Assembly (NCBI RefSeq): GCF_013403245.1
Contig: NZ_JACBNQ010000032.1
Location: forward strand, 1-33,454
DNA from: Sedimentibacter hydroxybenzoicus DSM 7310
GTDB taxonomy: Bacteria; Bacillota; Clostridia; Tissierellales; Sedimentibacteraceae
DNA length: 33,454 nt
Direction of reading: 5' to 3'
The notes beneath the pieces were generated by a model that ran no database searches, had not been told where the DNA came from, and saw nothing but the letters and a program-made list of their open reading frames with translations. The translations under genes and the position numbers were made by a program. Shown here one piece after another: positions 23,587-32,017 of the stretch. Numbering within the stretch: position 1 is the stretch's first letter; every line of letters begins with the position of its first letter.

Positions 23587-25158
23587 TTATAACTCAATGA
23601 TTTGAGTTGCGATATTTTCGCTGAAAGTGAAATCATGCTCAACAAAAATCATTGTTGGGTTAAAGGCTTTAATCAGCTCTTCAATTTGAATCCTTGAGTA
23701 CACATCTATAAAATTAAGAGGTTCATCCCATATATAAATGTGAGCACTATGAGATAAGCTTTTAGCTATCAATACCTTCTTTTTCTGCCCTTCACTTAAT
23801 TCCTCAAGATTTTTTACAAAATTATCTGAATCCATGTCCAACTTTGCCAGAAGTGTCCTGAATATACTTTCATTGATATTTTCACCGGCAATATAATCCG
23901 AGAACGTACCTTTTAAAAATGATGTATCCTGAGGAATAAATGAAATGTTGAGATTACTTCCTATGTTCAGGGTTCCGTCATAGCTTTTAATTTCACCCAA
24001 AAGTATTTTTATTAAGCTTGATTTTCCGGAGCCGTTTTTTCCTTTTACAGATACTCTGTCTCCGCGTTTTACAGTAAAGCTTACATCGCTTAAAATTTTT
24101 CTTTCACCGAAGCTTAAACCCAGATTATCTGCATTAATCAATACATCTTTGTGGTATGCCTGCGGGATTAATTTCAAAGCATCGTATCTTTCGATATTTT
24201 TAAGAAGCTTCTTTTTCTCATCTATTGATTTTTCCTTTCTTTGTTCAATTGCCTTAGCCCTTTTCATCATTTTTGCAGCCTTGTGACCTATAAATCCTCT
24301 GTCGGGTGAATGCTCACCTATTTTTGATTTTTCTATGAGATTGCTCCAACCGGCTGTTCTTCTGAATGCCGTTTCCATCTGTGATATTTCTTTCTTAAGA
24401 TTTTCATTTTTTGCAACTTCATAGTTGTCCTGTCGGTCTTTATTTTCCTGCCATGATGAGAAATTACCTTTTTGAACTTCAATATTGCATTTGTTTATTG
24501 AAAGTATATGATCAACTGTAGAATCTAAAAAATATCTGTCATGGGAAATTAAAATAAATCCTTTCTTCTGATTTAAATATTCGGCAACACATTTTCTTCC
24601 TTCCTGGTCAAGATGATTTGTTGGTTCGTCAATTAACAAAAAATTATTCTTCTTCAAAAATAAAGCAGCAAGCATAACCTTTGTTCTTTCGCCATTACTT
24701 AAGGTTCCAAATTTTCGGCTCAAAATTTCAGGTTCTACATCAAGCTTTCGCACTTCCTTTTCAATCAATTCCTCTATTATATAGCCACCATTATAGCTAA
24801 AAAGATTTAGAAGATCACCATATTTGACCATTGAATTTTCAGTATTTTCAGATATGCATTCATTCATTTCATCTTCCCACAAGGAAAATGGAGCTATAAT
24901 GTTTTTGGCAACCTCTATTGTTTTCAATTCTTCATTTGTTTCAAATGGAAAGTAATCAAAATTCGTTGAGCTTGTTATGCTTCCACTGTATTTGTATCTT
25001 CCCATCAGTAATTTTAAAAATGTTGTCTTACCTCTTCCGTTTCTCCCGATGAAGCCAAGCTTCCAATCGGTATCAATTTCAAAGGATGTGTTTTCAAATA
25101 TATTTTCATAGTTTCCTTCATATCCAAAGGTTAAATTATTTACACTTATTAATGACAT
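23587..25158 (-). CDS. ABC-F ATPase of the Lsa/CplR-like ribosome-protection type
   Basis: This 523-residue protein has two ABC domains and no membrane segments. The first Walker A is GRNGRGKT (residues 38-45), with signature LSNGERTK and LLIDEPTNHLD. The second has GKNGSGKSS, LSEGQKKK and IWDEPLNFID. The long linker between them (containing AFRRTAGWSN and GFIGHKAAKMMKRAK) is the part that reaches the ribosomal P-site tRNA in antibiotic-resistance ABC-Fs. Sequence character is closest to Lsa and clostridial CplR proteins, which protect against lincosamides, pleuromutilins and streptogramin A; the actual spectrum is untested. The ATG at 25158 follows AAGGAGGG. Its leader contains a consensus promoter, a three-codon ORF and a terminator-like hairpin, suggesting induction by attenuation. 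Confidence 0.9.
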   Translation of the reverse strand: MSLISVNNLTFGYEGNYENIFENTSFEIDTDWKLGFIGRNGRGKTTFLKLLMGRYKYSGSITSSTNFDYFPFETNEELKTIEVAKNIIAPFSLWEDEMNECISENTENSMVKYGDLLNLFSYNGGYIIEELIEKEVRKLDVEPEILSRKFGTLSNGERTKVMLAALFLKKNNFLLIDEPTNHLDQEGRKCVAEYLNQKKGFILISHDRYFLDSTVDHILSINKCNIEVQKGNFSSWQENKDRQDNYEVAKNENLKKEISQMETAFRRTAGWSNLIEKSKIGEHSPDRGFIGHKAAKMMKRAKAIEQRKEKSIDEKKKLLKNIERYDALKLIPQAYHKDVLINADNLGLSFGERKILSDVSFTVKRGDRVSVKGKNGSGKSSLIKILLGEIKSYDGTLNIGSNLNISFIPQDTSFLKGTFSDYIAGENINESIFRTLLAKLDMDSDNFVKNLEELSEGQKKKVLIAKSLSHSAHIYIWDEPLNFIDVYSRIQIEELIKAFNPTMIFVEHDFTFSENIATQIIEL

Positions 25159-25298
25159 AAAAAAGTCCCTCCTTAAATAAGAGAGAAAATTAGTTTCCAT
25201 AAACAGAGCAAAAATCCATAGATTCATGCATCGTTACTGTTCAATTATATAAAATATAAAAAGGTTGGAATATAATTCACTCTCAATAGTAAAATAAC

Positions 25299-25323
25299 AA
25301 AATAGACCCTATAGGCTCATTTT
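25299..25323 (-). promoter_or_regulatory. Terminator-like hairpin in the ABC-F leader
   Basis: On the minus strand AAAATGAGCC pairs imperfectly with GGGTCTATTTT around TATA, and T-rich sequence (ATTTTGTTATTTT) follows. It lies between the short uORF and the ABC-F gene, about 140 bases before the start codon, where an attenuator would be placed. Confidence 0.5.
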
Positions 25324-25354
25324 ATTAACATTCATTTACACATTTAAAAGTAAA

Positions 25355-25366
25355 TTATCTAATCAT
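25355..25366 (-). CDS. Three-codon leader ORF (Met-Ile-Arg) upstream of the ABC-F gene
   Basis: ATG ATT AGA TAA on the minus strand begins about 21 nt after the predicted transcription start and is preceded by GAAAGG (25382-25377) at about 10 bases. Very short leader ORFs on which antibiotic-bound ribosomes stall are known upstream of several ABC-F resistance genes. Translation here is predicted only. Confidence 0.45.
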   Translation of the reverse strand: MIR

Positions 25367-25393
25367 TCCGCCGCTACCTTTCTTTTTCTTAAT

Positions 25394-25422
25394 ATTATAC
25401 AAAAAGCTAATATATATGTCAA
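25394..25422 (-). promoter_or_regulatory. Consensus promoter of the ABC-F gene
   Basis: On the minus strand TTGACA (25422-25417) and TATAAT (25399-25394) are spaced by 17 bases, a full consensus match. A second TTGACA overlaps just upstream (25429-25424). The transcript would carry a leader of about 230 nt. Confidence 0.8.
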
Positions 25423-25468
25423 ATGTCAATTTAATAAAAACATGTATAAAAGAAATTCAAATAAACTT

Positions 25469-25497
25469 TTGCATTTTAATACTGTGAATATTATAAT
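25469..25497 (+). promoter_or_regulatory. Promoter of the GNAT gene
   Basis: TTGCAT (25469-25474) and TATAAT (25492-25497) are spaced by 17 bases, about 45 bases upstream of the GNAT start. Confidence 0.6.
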
Positions 25498-25541
25498 AAA
25501 ATGTAAATTACATAAAATAGAAAAAACTTAGTGGAGGTCGT

Positions 25542-26621
25542 ATGGATAGACAAATAGTAAGATTGGATATGGATAAAGATTTTGAAGCGTTTGAAGAGTT
25601 ATCAGTAATCTCCTTTGGTGAAAATACAAACAGTAAAAAAGAAATGTATGAATGGCTTTTTGATAAAAACCCTTATAATAAATCAGGAAATATGATGTAT
25701 TTATTAAAGGAAGGAGATAAGGTTATAGGCTGCGATGGCCTTTTGCCAAATGAACTGTATGTAAACGGCAAGGTACTGCTTACGGCTCATTCAGTAAAAT
25801 CAATGACTCATCCTGATTACATGAAACAAGGAATTTTCAGAATGATGACTGAAAACTCTTGTGAAAGAGGTTTGAAGGATGGTGTAGATGTAGTTATAGG
25901 GCTTGCAAATGACCAGTCATATCCTGCCTATCAAAGATTTGGATGGCCTACATTGTTTGAAAAAGAAGTGTATGTTAAACCCATATTGATAACCAACATT
26001 TTAAGAAGAAGAATAAAAATGGGAAGTTTGGCATCCTTAGGAAACTCAATTTATTCTGTATATATGAAGAATAAGCTAAAAATGCAGATGGACAAAGAAA
26101 TTAAATTTGAAATTTTAAATGTAGTTCCTGAAGATATACAAGAGTGCTGGGATAAATTCAAATCAAAATACAACGTGCTTCTTGTGAGAGATTACAAATA
26201 TTGTAATTACAGATATAATATAAGACCTGACGTTAATTATGTGACTGTATTGATGAAATTAAATAATGAAATAATCGGATTTGCTATATTGCATAATTCA
26301 ATTGCAAATGGTTCTAAAATGACATCCGCAGTTGAGTTTTTCACAGACCCTACAAATGAAAGATACATAAAAGCATTGTCTAACGGTGTTTCAAAATATT
26401 GTTATGACAATGGCTTAGAATATGTGGTAATTGGAACAGGTTTATATGGAGAATATAAAAAAGTGCTGTTAAGTAACGGTTTTATGATTACAAGAAAGCC
26501 ACCGAAAAATAATATGATGATTGCGAATGTTTTATCTGATAAGGTTACACTGGAGGAATTAACAGGACATGACAAGTGGCACATAACACAGGGCGACGGA
26601 GAAACAGAGCTGGATCTATAG
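25542..26621 (+). CDS. GNAT-family N-acetyltransferase, two-domain
   Basis: In this 359-residue protein the N-terminal half has GNAT features: a strand containing KVIGCDGLLPNELYVNG, then HPDYMKQGIFRMMTENSCERG, the acetyl-CoA-binding loop region, and VIGLANDQSYPAYQRFGW. The C-terminal half (about 190-345) looks like a second, degenerate GNAT fold. Bifunctional GNATs of this length occur in Eis-like and polysaccharide-associated groups; the substrate is unknown. The ATG at 25542 follows GGAGG. It has its own promoter and is divergent from the ABC-F gene, so they share the regulatory region 25159-25541. No membrane segment is visible. Confidence 0.82.
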   Translation: MDRQIVRLDMDKDFEAFEELSVISFGENTNSKKEMYEWLFDKNPYNKSGNMMYLLKEGDKVIGCDGLLPNELYVNGKVLLTAHSVKSMTHPDYMKQGIFRMMTENSCERGLKDGVDVVIGLANDQSYPAYQRFGWPTLFEKEVYVKPILITNILRRRIKMGSLASLGNSIYSVYMKNKLKMQMDKEIKFEILNVVPEDIQECWDKFKSKYNVLLVRDYKYCNYRYNIRPDVNYVTVLMKLNNEIIGFAILHNSIANGSKMTSAVEFFTDPTNERYIKALSNGVSKYCYDNGLEYVVIGTGLYGEYKKVLLSNGFMITRKPPKNNMMIANVLSDKVTLEELTGHDKWHITQGDGETELDL

Positions 26622-26639
26622 ACAATCCATCGTTTTTAT

Positions 26640-26668
26640 TTGACAGGTAAAATATGCTGTGTTATTAT
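26640..26668 (+). promoter_or_regulatory. Promoter of argS
   Basis: TTGACA (26640-26645) and TATTAT (26663-26668) are spaced by 17 bases, with the argS ATG 43 bases downstream. Confidence 0.7.
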
Positions 26669-26710
26669 TGTGAAATAAAATTACAAAAGGAATACCATTG
26701 GAGGTAGATT

Positions 26711-28417
26711 ATGGATTTTAAAGAAAGGGTTGCTGAAATTTTCACATCCATAGAAACAGATTTATCATTAGAGGATGCTCTTTTATTAATAGAAACACCG
26801 CCAAGCCCTGATATGGGTGATTTTGCGGTACCGTGTTTTAAATTTGCTAAAAAATACAGAAAGTCACCTACAGCTATTGCGGCTGAACTTACTGAGAAGA
26901 TAGGTAATGTTGAAGAATTTGAAAAAATTGAAAGTATGGGACCATACGTAAACTTTTTTGTAGACAAAAAGCATTATGCCGAAAAAATATTAAAAACGGC
27001 ATTTAAAGAAAAAGAAGGTTATGGAAGCACAAATGTAGGTGAAGGAAAGTCTGTTATAGTTGAATTTTCATCACCGAATATTGCTAAACCGTTCCATATA
27101 GGACATATCAGAACTACTATTATAGGAAATTCTATTTATAAAATTTATAAATACTTAGGATACAACACCATAACAATAAATCATTTAGGTGATTATGGCA
27201 CACAATTCGGCATGCTTATTTCAGCTTATAAGAAATGGGGAAGTCCGGAAATTGTTGAAGCAATTGAAAAGAATCCTATTCAAGAGCTGTTGAAGCTATA
27301 TGTTAAATACAATCAGGAAATGGAAGAGCATCCGGAATATAAGGATGAGGCGAGATATTGGTTTAAAGAGCTTGAAAACGGCAATGAAGAAGCCATAAAG
27401 CTTTGGACATGGTTCAGAGAAGTAAGCTTAATGGAATTTAACAGAGTTTATGATATGCTTAACATAAAATTTGATTCATATGCAGGAGAAAGCTTTTATT
27501 CGGATAAAATGCCTGCTGTAATGAAGGAATTGGAGGAAAAAGGTCTTTTAAAGGACTCTCAAGGGGCAAAAATCGTAGAACTTCAGGAATTTGGACTTAC
27601 AGATGCGGTTGTTCAAAAAAGTGACGGTTCAACACTGTACGTTACAAGAGATATAGCGGCTGCTAAATATAGAAAAGAAACATATGATTTCTATAAGAAC
27701 ATATATGTTGTTGGTGCGCCGCAAAAACTGCACTTTGAGCAATGGAGAAAAATTATAAACTTAATGGGCTACGAATGGTCAGATGATTGTGTCCATGTAA
27801 TGTTTGGAACAGTCAGCTTAGAAGATGGTGTTTTATCGACGCGTAAAGGAAGAGTTGTTTTCCTTGAGGATGTTTTAAATAAAGCTATTGAAAAAACTAC
27901 TGAAATCATAAATGACAGGAATACTGATTTAGAAAATAAAGAAGAGGTTGCTAAACAGGTAGGAATCGGAGCTGTTATTTTTCAGGAACTGTTTAATAAC
28001 AGAATCAAAGATTATACCTTCTCATGGGAGAAAACATTAAGCTTCGAAGGTGAAACGGGACCATACGTTCAATACACCTATGCAAGAACCTGCAGTATAC
28101 TTCGTAAAGCTGAGCAGGAAGTAAATGATAATGTTGATTATTCAATACTGACAGACAAAGAGGCATTTAATGTTATTAAAAAATTAGATGGTTTCAAATC
28201 TTCGGTTCTTGGTGCACATGATAAATATGAGCCATTTTTTATAACGAGATACATTGTCGGATTAGCACAGGAATTTAATCGTTTTTATCATGAATGTCCA
28301 ATCATAGTAGAAGATAAAGAAATTAAAAAAGCAAGATTATTATTAACAAAGACAGTAAATACCGTACTGAAAAAAGGTATGGAATTGTTAGGGATGGAAG
28401 CACCCGAAAGAATGTAG
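26711..28417 (+). CDS. argS: Arginyl-tRNA synthetase
   Basis: This 568-residue class-I aminoacyl-tRNA synthetase charges tRNA-Arg with arginine. The N-terminal Add-1 domain is seen in residues 1-90. The HIGH motif is at 129-132 in SPNIAKPFHIGHIRTT. The KMSKS equivalent is LSTRKGRVV, which lacks the canonical lysine pattern, as is usual in Bacillus-type ArgS. The C-terminal DALR anticodon-binding domain includes GPYVQYTYARTCSI and ends in LLGMEAPERM. GGAGG lies eight bases before the ATG. It is monocistronic as far as I can see, followed by two palindromic repeats rather than a clear terminator. Confidence 0.97.
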   Translation: MDFKERVAEIFTSIETDLSLEDALLLIETPPSPDMGDFAVPCFKFAKKYRKSPTAIAAELTEKIGNVEEFEKIESMGPYVNFFVDKKHYAEKILKTAFKEKEGYGSTNVGEGKSVIVEFSSPNIAKPFHIGHIRTTIIGNSIYKIYKYLGYNTITINHLGDYGTQFGMLISAYKKWGSPEIVEAIEKNPIQELLKLYVKYNQEMEEHPEYKDEARYWFKELENGNEEAIKLWTWFREVSLMEFNRVYDMLNIKFDSYAGESFYSDKMPAVMKELEEKGLLKDSQGAKIVELQEFGLTDAVVQKSDGSTLYVTRDIAAAKYRKETYDFYKNIYVVGAPQKLHFEQWRKIINLMGYEWSDDCVHVMFGTVSLEDGVLSTRKGRVVFLEDVLNKAIEKTTEIINDRNTDLENKEEVAKQVGIGAVIFQELFNNRIKDYTFSWEKTLSFEGETGPYVQYTYARTCSILRKAEQEVNDNVDYSILTDKEAFNVIKKLDGFKSSVLGAHDKYEPFFITRYIVGLAQEFNRFYHECPIIVEDKEIKKARLLLTKTVNTVLKKGMELLGMEAPERM

Positions 28418-28471
28418 ATGCCCTAACCCTATTTTTTCGACCGTAAGGGAGAGAAAATAGTGGTAGGGCAT
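28418..28471. repeat. Palindromic repeat A with CGACC..AAGGGAG loop
   Basis: ATGCCCTA (28418-28425) pairs with TAGGGCAT (28464-28471), and CTATTTT (28429-28435) with AAAATAG (28454-28460). The loop holds CGACCGTAAGGGAG. It begins directly after the argS stop codon and is not followed by a T-run. Confidence 0.75.
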
Positions 28472-28480
28472 TCGCAACGA

Positions 28481-28524
28481 ATTCCCAATGTATGCGACCA
28501 AAGGGAGCAAATACATTGGTGAAT
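28481..28524. repeat. Palindromic repeat B with the same loop motif
   Basis: ATTC-CCAATGTAT (28481-28493) pairs with ATACATTGG-(T)-GAAT (28511-28524). The loop has CGACCAAAGGGAG, almost the same as in repeat A, although the stems differ completely. The pair therefore belongs to one element family with a conserved loop and compensating stems. Positions 28525-28610 hold no recognisable feature. Confidence 0.75.
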
Positions 28525-28616
28525 GAGACTGCGGTATTTTACATTCCTCAACAATACATATCATGTTTCGTCATTGACCTGAAAATGGAGTGAAAATATA
28601 ATTAAATATAAGATGT

Positions 28617-28640
28617 ACTCGCTTCGGCGAGTTTAACTTA
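28617..28640 (+). terminator. UUCG-capped hairpin
   Basis: ACTCGC (28617-28622) pairs with GCGAGT (28627-28632) around a TTCG tetraloop; the tail TTAACTTAAC is weakly T-rich. It may be the argS terminator or part of the leader of the lytic transglycosylase gene. Confidence 0.5.
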
Positions 28641-28675
28641 ACTTTTCCAATTATATAACATAAAAGGGTGATAAG

Positions 28676-29332
28676 ATGAAATGTGAAAAATACTTGACAA
28701 TTCTTCTTGTAATTTGCATGCTGTCATATTATATGATGATTGACCTAACTATGGCAGCAGAAACAAGAGATATGTCTCAAAGCTATGTTGAACCGGAAAA
28801 TTTATTTATAAGAGAATCATTGGTATCTAATTTAAAACATACTTTAGCAAATGAAAAAAAATTAGCAGAATATACACAACAGATAACCGGCTTCAGTTAT
28901 GATGACAGCCTGTTCATAATCAAGGAATGCAAAGAGAAAGAGTTAGATCCTTTTATAGTCTTAGGAGTCATAAAAAGAGAAAGTGATTTCAACCCCTATG
29001 CTAAAGGTAAAGCAGGAGAGCGTGGCTTGGGACAGCTCATGGAAAATACTGCGAGACCTGTTGCTGAAAATTTAGGATACGTATATGACCCTGATAAATT
29101 ATTTGATGTCAGGTATAACTTAAAGTTAACCATAGCCCAAATCAGTTATCTGTATAGTCTTTATAACAAGGATATTCACAAAGCTCTTACTGCATATAAC
29201 AGAGGTCAGCAGGGTTTAGTAAATTATATGGAAAGAAACACATCAAATAACTCTAACCCTGCAGAAAGTGATTATTCACACAAAGTATTAATATTTGCTA
29301 CAGAGTATAAAGAATTATTTAATGAAACATAA
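28676..29332 (+). CDS. SLT-type lytic transglycosylase, exported
   Basis: The first 27 or so of 218 residues form a signal peptide or membrane anchor (YLTILLVICMLSYYMM). The SLT (goose-lysozyme-like) domain follows at about 75-215: VIKRESDFNPYAKG with catalytic Glu102, ERGLGQLMENTA, FDVRYNLKLTIAQISYL and ALTAYNRG. These enzymes cleave peptidoglycan with formation of a 1,6-anhydro product at the cell surface. The domain set is minimal, with no LysM or SH3 module. The ATG at 28676 follows AAGGGTG. Its terminator at 29368-29406 separates it from the following trio. Confidence 0.92.
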   Translation: MKCEKYLTILLVICMLSYYMMIDLTMAAETRDMSQSYVEPENLFIRESLVSNLKHTLANEKKLAEYTQQITGFSYDDSLFIIKECKEKELDPFIVLGVIKRESDFNPYAKGKAGERGLGQLMENTARPVAENLGYVYDPDKLFDVRYNLKLTIAQISYLYSLYNKDIHKALTAYNRGQQGLVNYMERNTSNNSNPAESDYSHKVLIFATEYKELFNET

Positions 29333-29341
29333 ATACTTAAA

Positions 29342-29370
29342 TTGCTTTATAAATTTATTAAATGTATAAT
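29342..29370 (+). promoter_or_regulatory. Promoter of the three-gene unit 29418-33137
   Basis: TTGCTT (29342-29347) and TATAAT (29365-29370) are spaced by 17 bases. The predicted start near 29377 lies inside the terminator hairpin of the upstream gene. Transcripts from here would lack the left arm and so escape termination. Confidence 0.55.
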
Positions 29371-29406
29371 AGAGTCAATTACTTATTTTTGATTCTATTA
29401 TTTTTT
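29368..29406 (+). terminator. Terminator of the lytic transglycosylase gene
   Basis: AATAGAGTCAA (29368-29378) pairs with TTGATTCTATT (29389-29399), including one G-T pair, and six T residues follow at 29401-29406. Confidence 0.75.
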
Positions 29407-29417
29407 GTGAGGTTTAC

Positions 29418-30296
29418 ATGCAATCTAAAATATACAACTTATTAATTAATTGTTTTGAAGATAATCTTGGTGATAAGATACCCGATATAGATTTTCAATT
29501 ATTTTTAATCAGTGTAAAGTCCTTAGTGCCCTATGAAGATAAAATAGGATGCTTTATTGATGTTGAAAGATATAAAAAGGAGCTTGAGCTGTTTAAGCTA
29601 TATAAAAACGGTGAGGATGAAGTTATAGACAACTATTTTATAAACAACAAGCTGTCATTTAAAGAAGATAATCTTTTGGAGTCAAAGATATTACCGATTA
29701 TAATTACTAACACAATTTGGGATATCTTAGTAAATGAAGTATTAAAAACCGTAACAATATATTCAATTAATAAAAGTACATTATTAGATGCAATTATAAT
29801 ATCTTCTGCCATAGACGTATATTTAAGCAACAATAACACAGATTATGAAATGATAAGTGAAATTACAAAAGGAAGGATAATTGATTTTTCTTTAAAGGCG
29901 TTTTCAGAAAAAAATAATATTATTATAGAAAAAATGAGCTTTATTGAATTTGAAAAAGAAAGAATTAAATTATTAACCAGCGATATTTTATCTGACAGGA
30001 TTATAAACAGGTGTAAATCAATTAATCATATATTGTATAGCAAATTCATAGAATCGTCAGAGGATGAAAATGAGTCAGTGTTAAACAGTTTTTCGGCATA
30101 TTTATATAAGCTTAGAAAAGGTATTATCAGTCCGGATAAATTGAAATTACCTCAGATAAATATACCCGAATTTAAAGAATTTTTAAAATATTCCTCATTC
30201 ACTCACCCTCTGTTAGGGAAATGCAGGGTGGTTAAAAGAGATGATAAGGAAGTTATAATAAGAAACAAATCGGGATTAATAAAGGTGAACATATGA
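29418..30296 (+). CDS. Unknown protein, first gene of the radical-SAM trio
   Basis: I do not recognise this 292-residue protein with confidence. It appears largely alpha-helical, with no signal peptide. A mid-section (ILPIIITNTIWDILVNEVLK, then LLDAIIISSAIDVYLS) is hydrophobic but too interrupted to call transmembrane. The last 30 residues (HPLLGKCRVVKRDDKEVIIR, then NKSGLIKVNI) look like a small beta-barrel module attached to the helical part. GAGG precedes the ATG at 29418. The stop overlaps the start of the radical SAM gene as ATGA, so the proteins are probably made together. A partner or substrate-binding role for the radical SAM enzyme is inferred from context only. Confidence 0.85.
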   Translation: MQSKIYNLLINCFEDNLGDKIPDIDFQLFLISVKSLVPYEDKIGCFIDVERYKKELELFKLYKNGEDEVIDNYFINNKLSFKEDNLLESKILPIIITNTIWDILVNEVLKTVTIYSINKSTLLDAIIISSAIDVYLSNNNTDYEMISEITKGRIIDFSLKAFSEKNNIIIEKMSFIEFEKERIKLLTSDILSDRIINRCKSINHILYSKFIESSEDENESVLNSFSAYLYKLRKGIISPDKLKLPQINIPEFKEFLKYSSFTHPLLGKCRVVKRDDKEVIIRNKSGLIKVNI

Positions 30297-32017
30297 AAAT
30301 ATTATTGGTAACTCTTGATTCAAAATTTATTCACGCAAATCTTGCGGTAAGATATCTAAAGAAATACTGTAAGGATGAGAATGTTGAAATTAAAGAGTTT
30401 ACAATTAACCAAAAATTTGAATACATATTAAATGAAATACTATCGGCTGATGCTGATTTAATTTGTTTTTCAACATATATATGGAATGTTGAATATGTGA
30501 AGGAAATAGCATATATAATTAAGGAAACAAAAAAGGACATAAAGCTTTTATGTGGAGGCCCGGAGGTTTCATTTGAAGTAGAATCATTTATGAGAAACGA
30601 ACCATATATAGATTTCGTTGTATCCGGAGAAGGAGAAATTACATTCAGTGAATTTATTACGGAATTTTATAAAGATACTCCCAATTATGAAAGTATAAAA
30701 GGATTAAGCTATAGAGTAAACGAAAATATTATAATTAACGAGCTAAGAGAACCTGTTATAAACTTAGATACAATAAACTATCCATATGATGAGGATGAAA
30801 AATTTGAAGATAAAATAATATATTACGAATCATCAAGAGGATGCCCATTCTCTTGCAGCTTTTGCATGTCTTCAATTGATAAAAGAATGAGAGTGTTTTC
30901 AATGGAAAGGGTTAAGAAAGATTTAACCATGCTTTTAAAAACAAATGCAAGACAAATCAAATTTGTGGACAGAACCTTCAATGCTGATTATAAGCGTTCC
31001 ATGGAAATAATAGATTTTATTATTAAACACAACATCAATAGCATGACAATCCATTTTGAAATAACTGCTGATATAATAAATGAAGAATTTATTAATTTTT
31101 TAAAAAAACTTCCTGTTAATATGTTTCAGTTTGAAATAGGAGTACAGTCGTTAAATGAAACAACCTTGGATGAAATAAACAGACATATGGATGGGGAAAA
31201 GCTTTATAAGGTCATAAATCAAATAAGAGAAAACAATAATATTCATATTCACCTTGATTTAATTGCAGGTTTACCATATGAGGGTTATGATACATTTAAA
31301 AAGTCCTTTGATGGAATTCATAAGCTTAATGCAGAAAAAATACAGCTTGGATTTTTAAAGGTGCTAAAGGGAACAAAAATTTATAATGATAGATTCAAGC
31401 ATGAAATCAGGTATAGAAAAACAGCCCCTTACGAAGTAATTTGTACAAAATATATAACAATTGATGAACTATTAAGTTTAAAAAACATTGAAGAAATAGT
31501 TGATAAGTATTACAATGAAAAGTACTTTGATAAATCATTAAATTATATATTCAATCACATATTTACCGAATCTGCTTTTGAATTTTACGAATCCTTCAGT
31601 ATGTATTGGCGGAAAAAAGATTTATACAGAATGTCTCACAGCAGAAAAAAGCTTTACAAAATATTGTTTGATTATATAAAATATAAAGATAAATTGACCG
31701 ATGGATTTATTAATTACATGCGATATGACTATGTTTTTAACAATCAATTTGAGGATTTACCGGACTACTTGAACAGAAATGCAGAAGACAAATATAAACG
31801 TATTAAAAGATACCTCTCAAACGATTTAACATTTATTACTAAGTATTTCAAAGATTCTAAGAAAAATGAAAGAATAATAAATGATTTTAGGATAGTAGAC
31901 ATAAATAATGTGCCAACATTATTTATATATAAAGATAAAGAAAATATTTTTAACAGATGCAGCACATATATTTTAAGTGATTTGATTGGGGAGATAACTT
32001 ATGAACAAAAGAGATAA
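30293..32017 (+). CDS. B12-binding-domain radical SAM protein (DUF4080-type)
   Basis: In this 574-residue protein residues about 1-130 match a cobalamin-binding Rossmann domain (ILLVTLDSKFIHANLAVRYL, LICFSTYIWN, LLCGGPEVSFE, VVSGEGE). The radical SAM core follows, with the [4Fe-4S] cysteines C184, C188 and C191 in SSRGCPFSCSFC and later QFEIGVQSLN and HLDLIAGLPYEG. The C-terminal 200 residues resemble the DUF4080 extension. Such enzymes use SAM and often cobalamin for difficult methylations or rearrangements; no substrate is known for this subgroup. AAAGGTG precedes the ATG at 30293. It overlaps the genes on both sides by 4 and 17 bases, a strongly coupled arrangement. Confidence 0.9.
   Translation: MKILLVTLDSKFIHANLAVRYLKKYCKDENVEIKEFTINQKFEYILNEILSADADLICFSTYIWNVEYVKEIAYIIKETKKDIKLLCGGPEVSFEVESFMRNEPYIDFVVSGEGEITFSEFITEFYKDTPNYESIKGLSYRVNENIIINELREPVINLDTINYPYDEDEKFEDKIIYYESSRGCPFSCSFCMSSIDKRMRVFSMERVKKDLTMLLKTNARQIKFVDRTFNADYKRSMEIIDFIIKHNINSMTIHFEITADIINEEFINFLKKLPVNMFQFEIGVQSLNETTLDEINRHMDGEKLYKVINQIRENNNIHIHLDLIAGLPYEGYDTFKKSFDGIHKLNAEKIQLGFLKVLKGTKIYNDRFKHEIRYRKTAPYEVICTKYITIDELLSLKNIEEIVDKYYNEKYFDKSLNYIFNHIFTESAFEFYESFSMYWRKKDLYRMSHSRKKLYKILFDYIKYKDKLTDGFINYMRYDYVFNNQFEDLPDYLNRNAEDKYKRIKRYLSNDLTFITKYFKDSKKNERIINDFRIVDINNVPTLFIYKDKENIFNRCSTYILSDLIGEITYEQKR

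Noticed and set aside
25159-25227. 23-residue N-terminal extension of the ABC-F protein
   Set aside because: The extension reads across the AAGGAGGG ribosome site, and ABC-F proteins start at the ATG at 25158.
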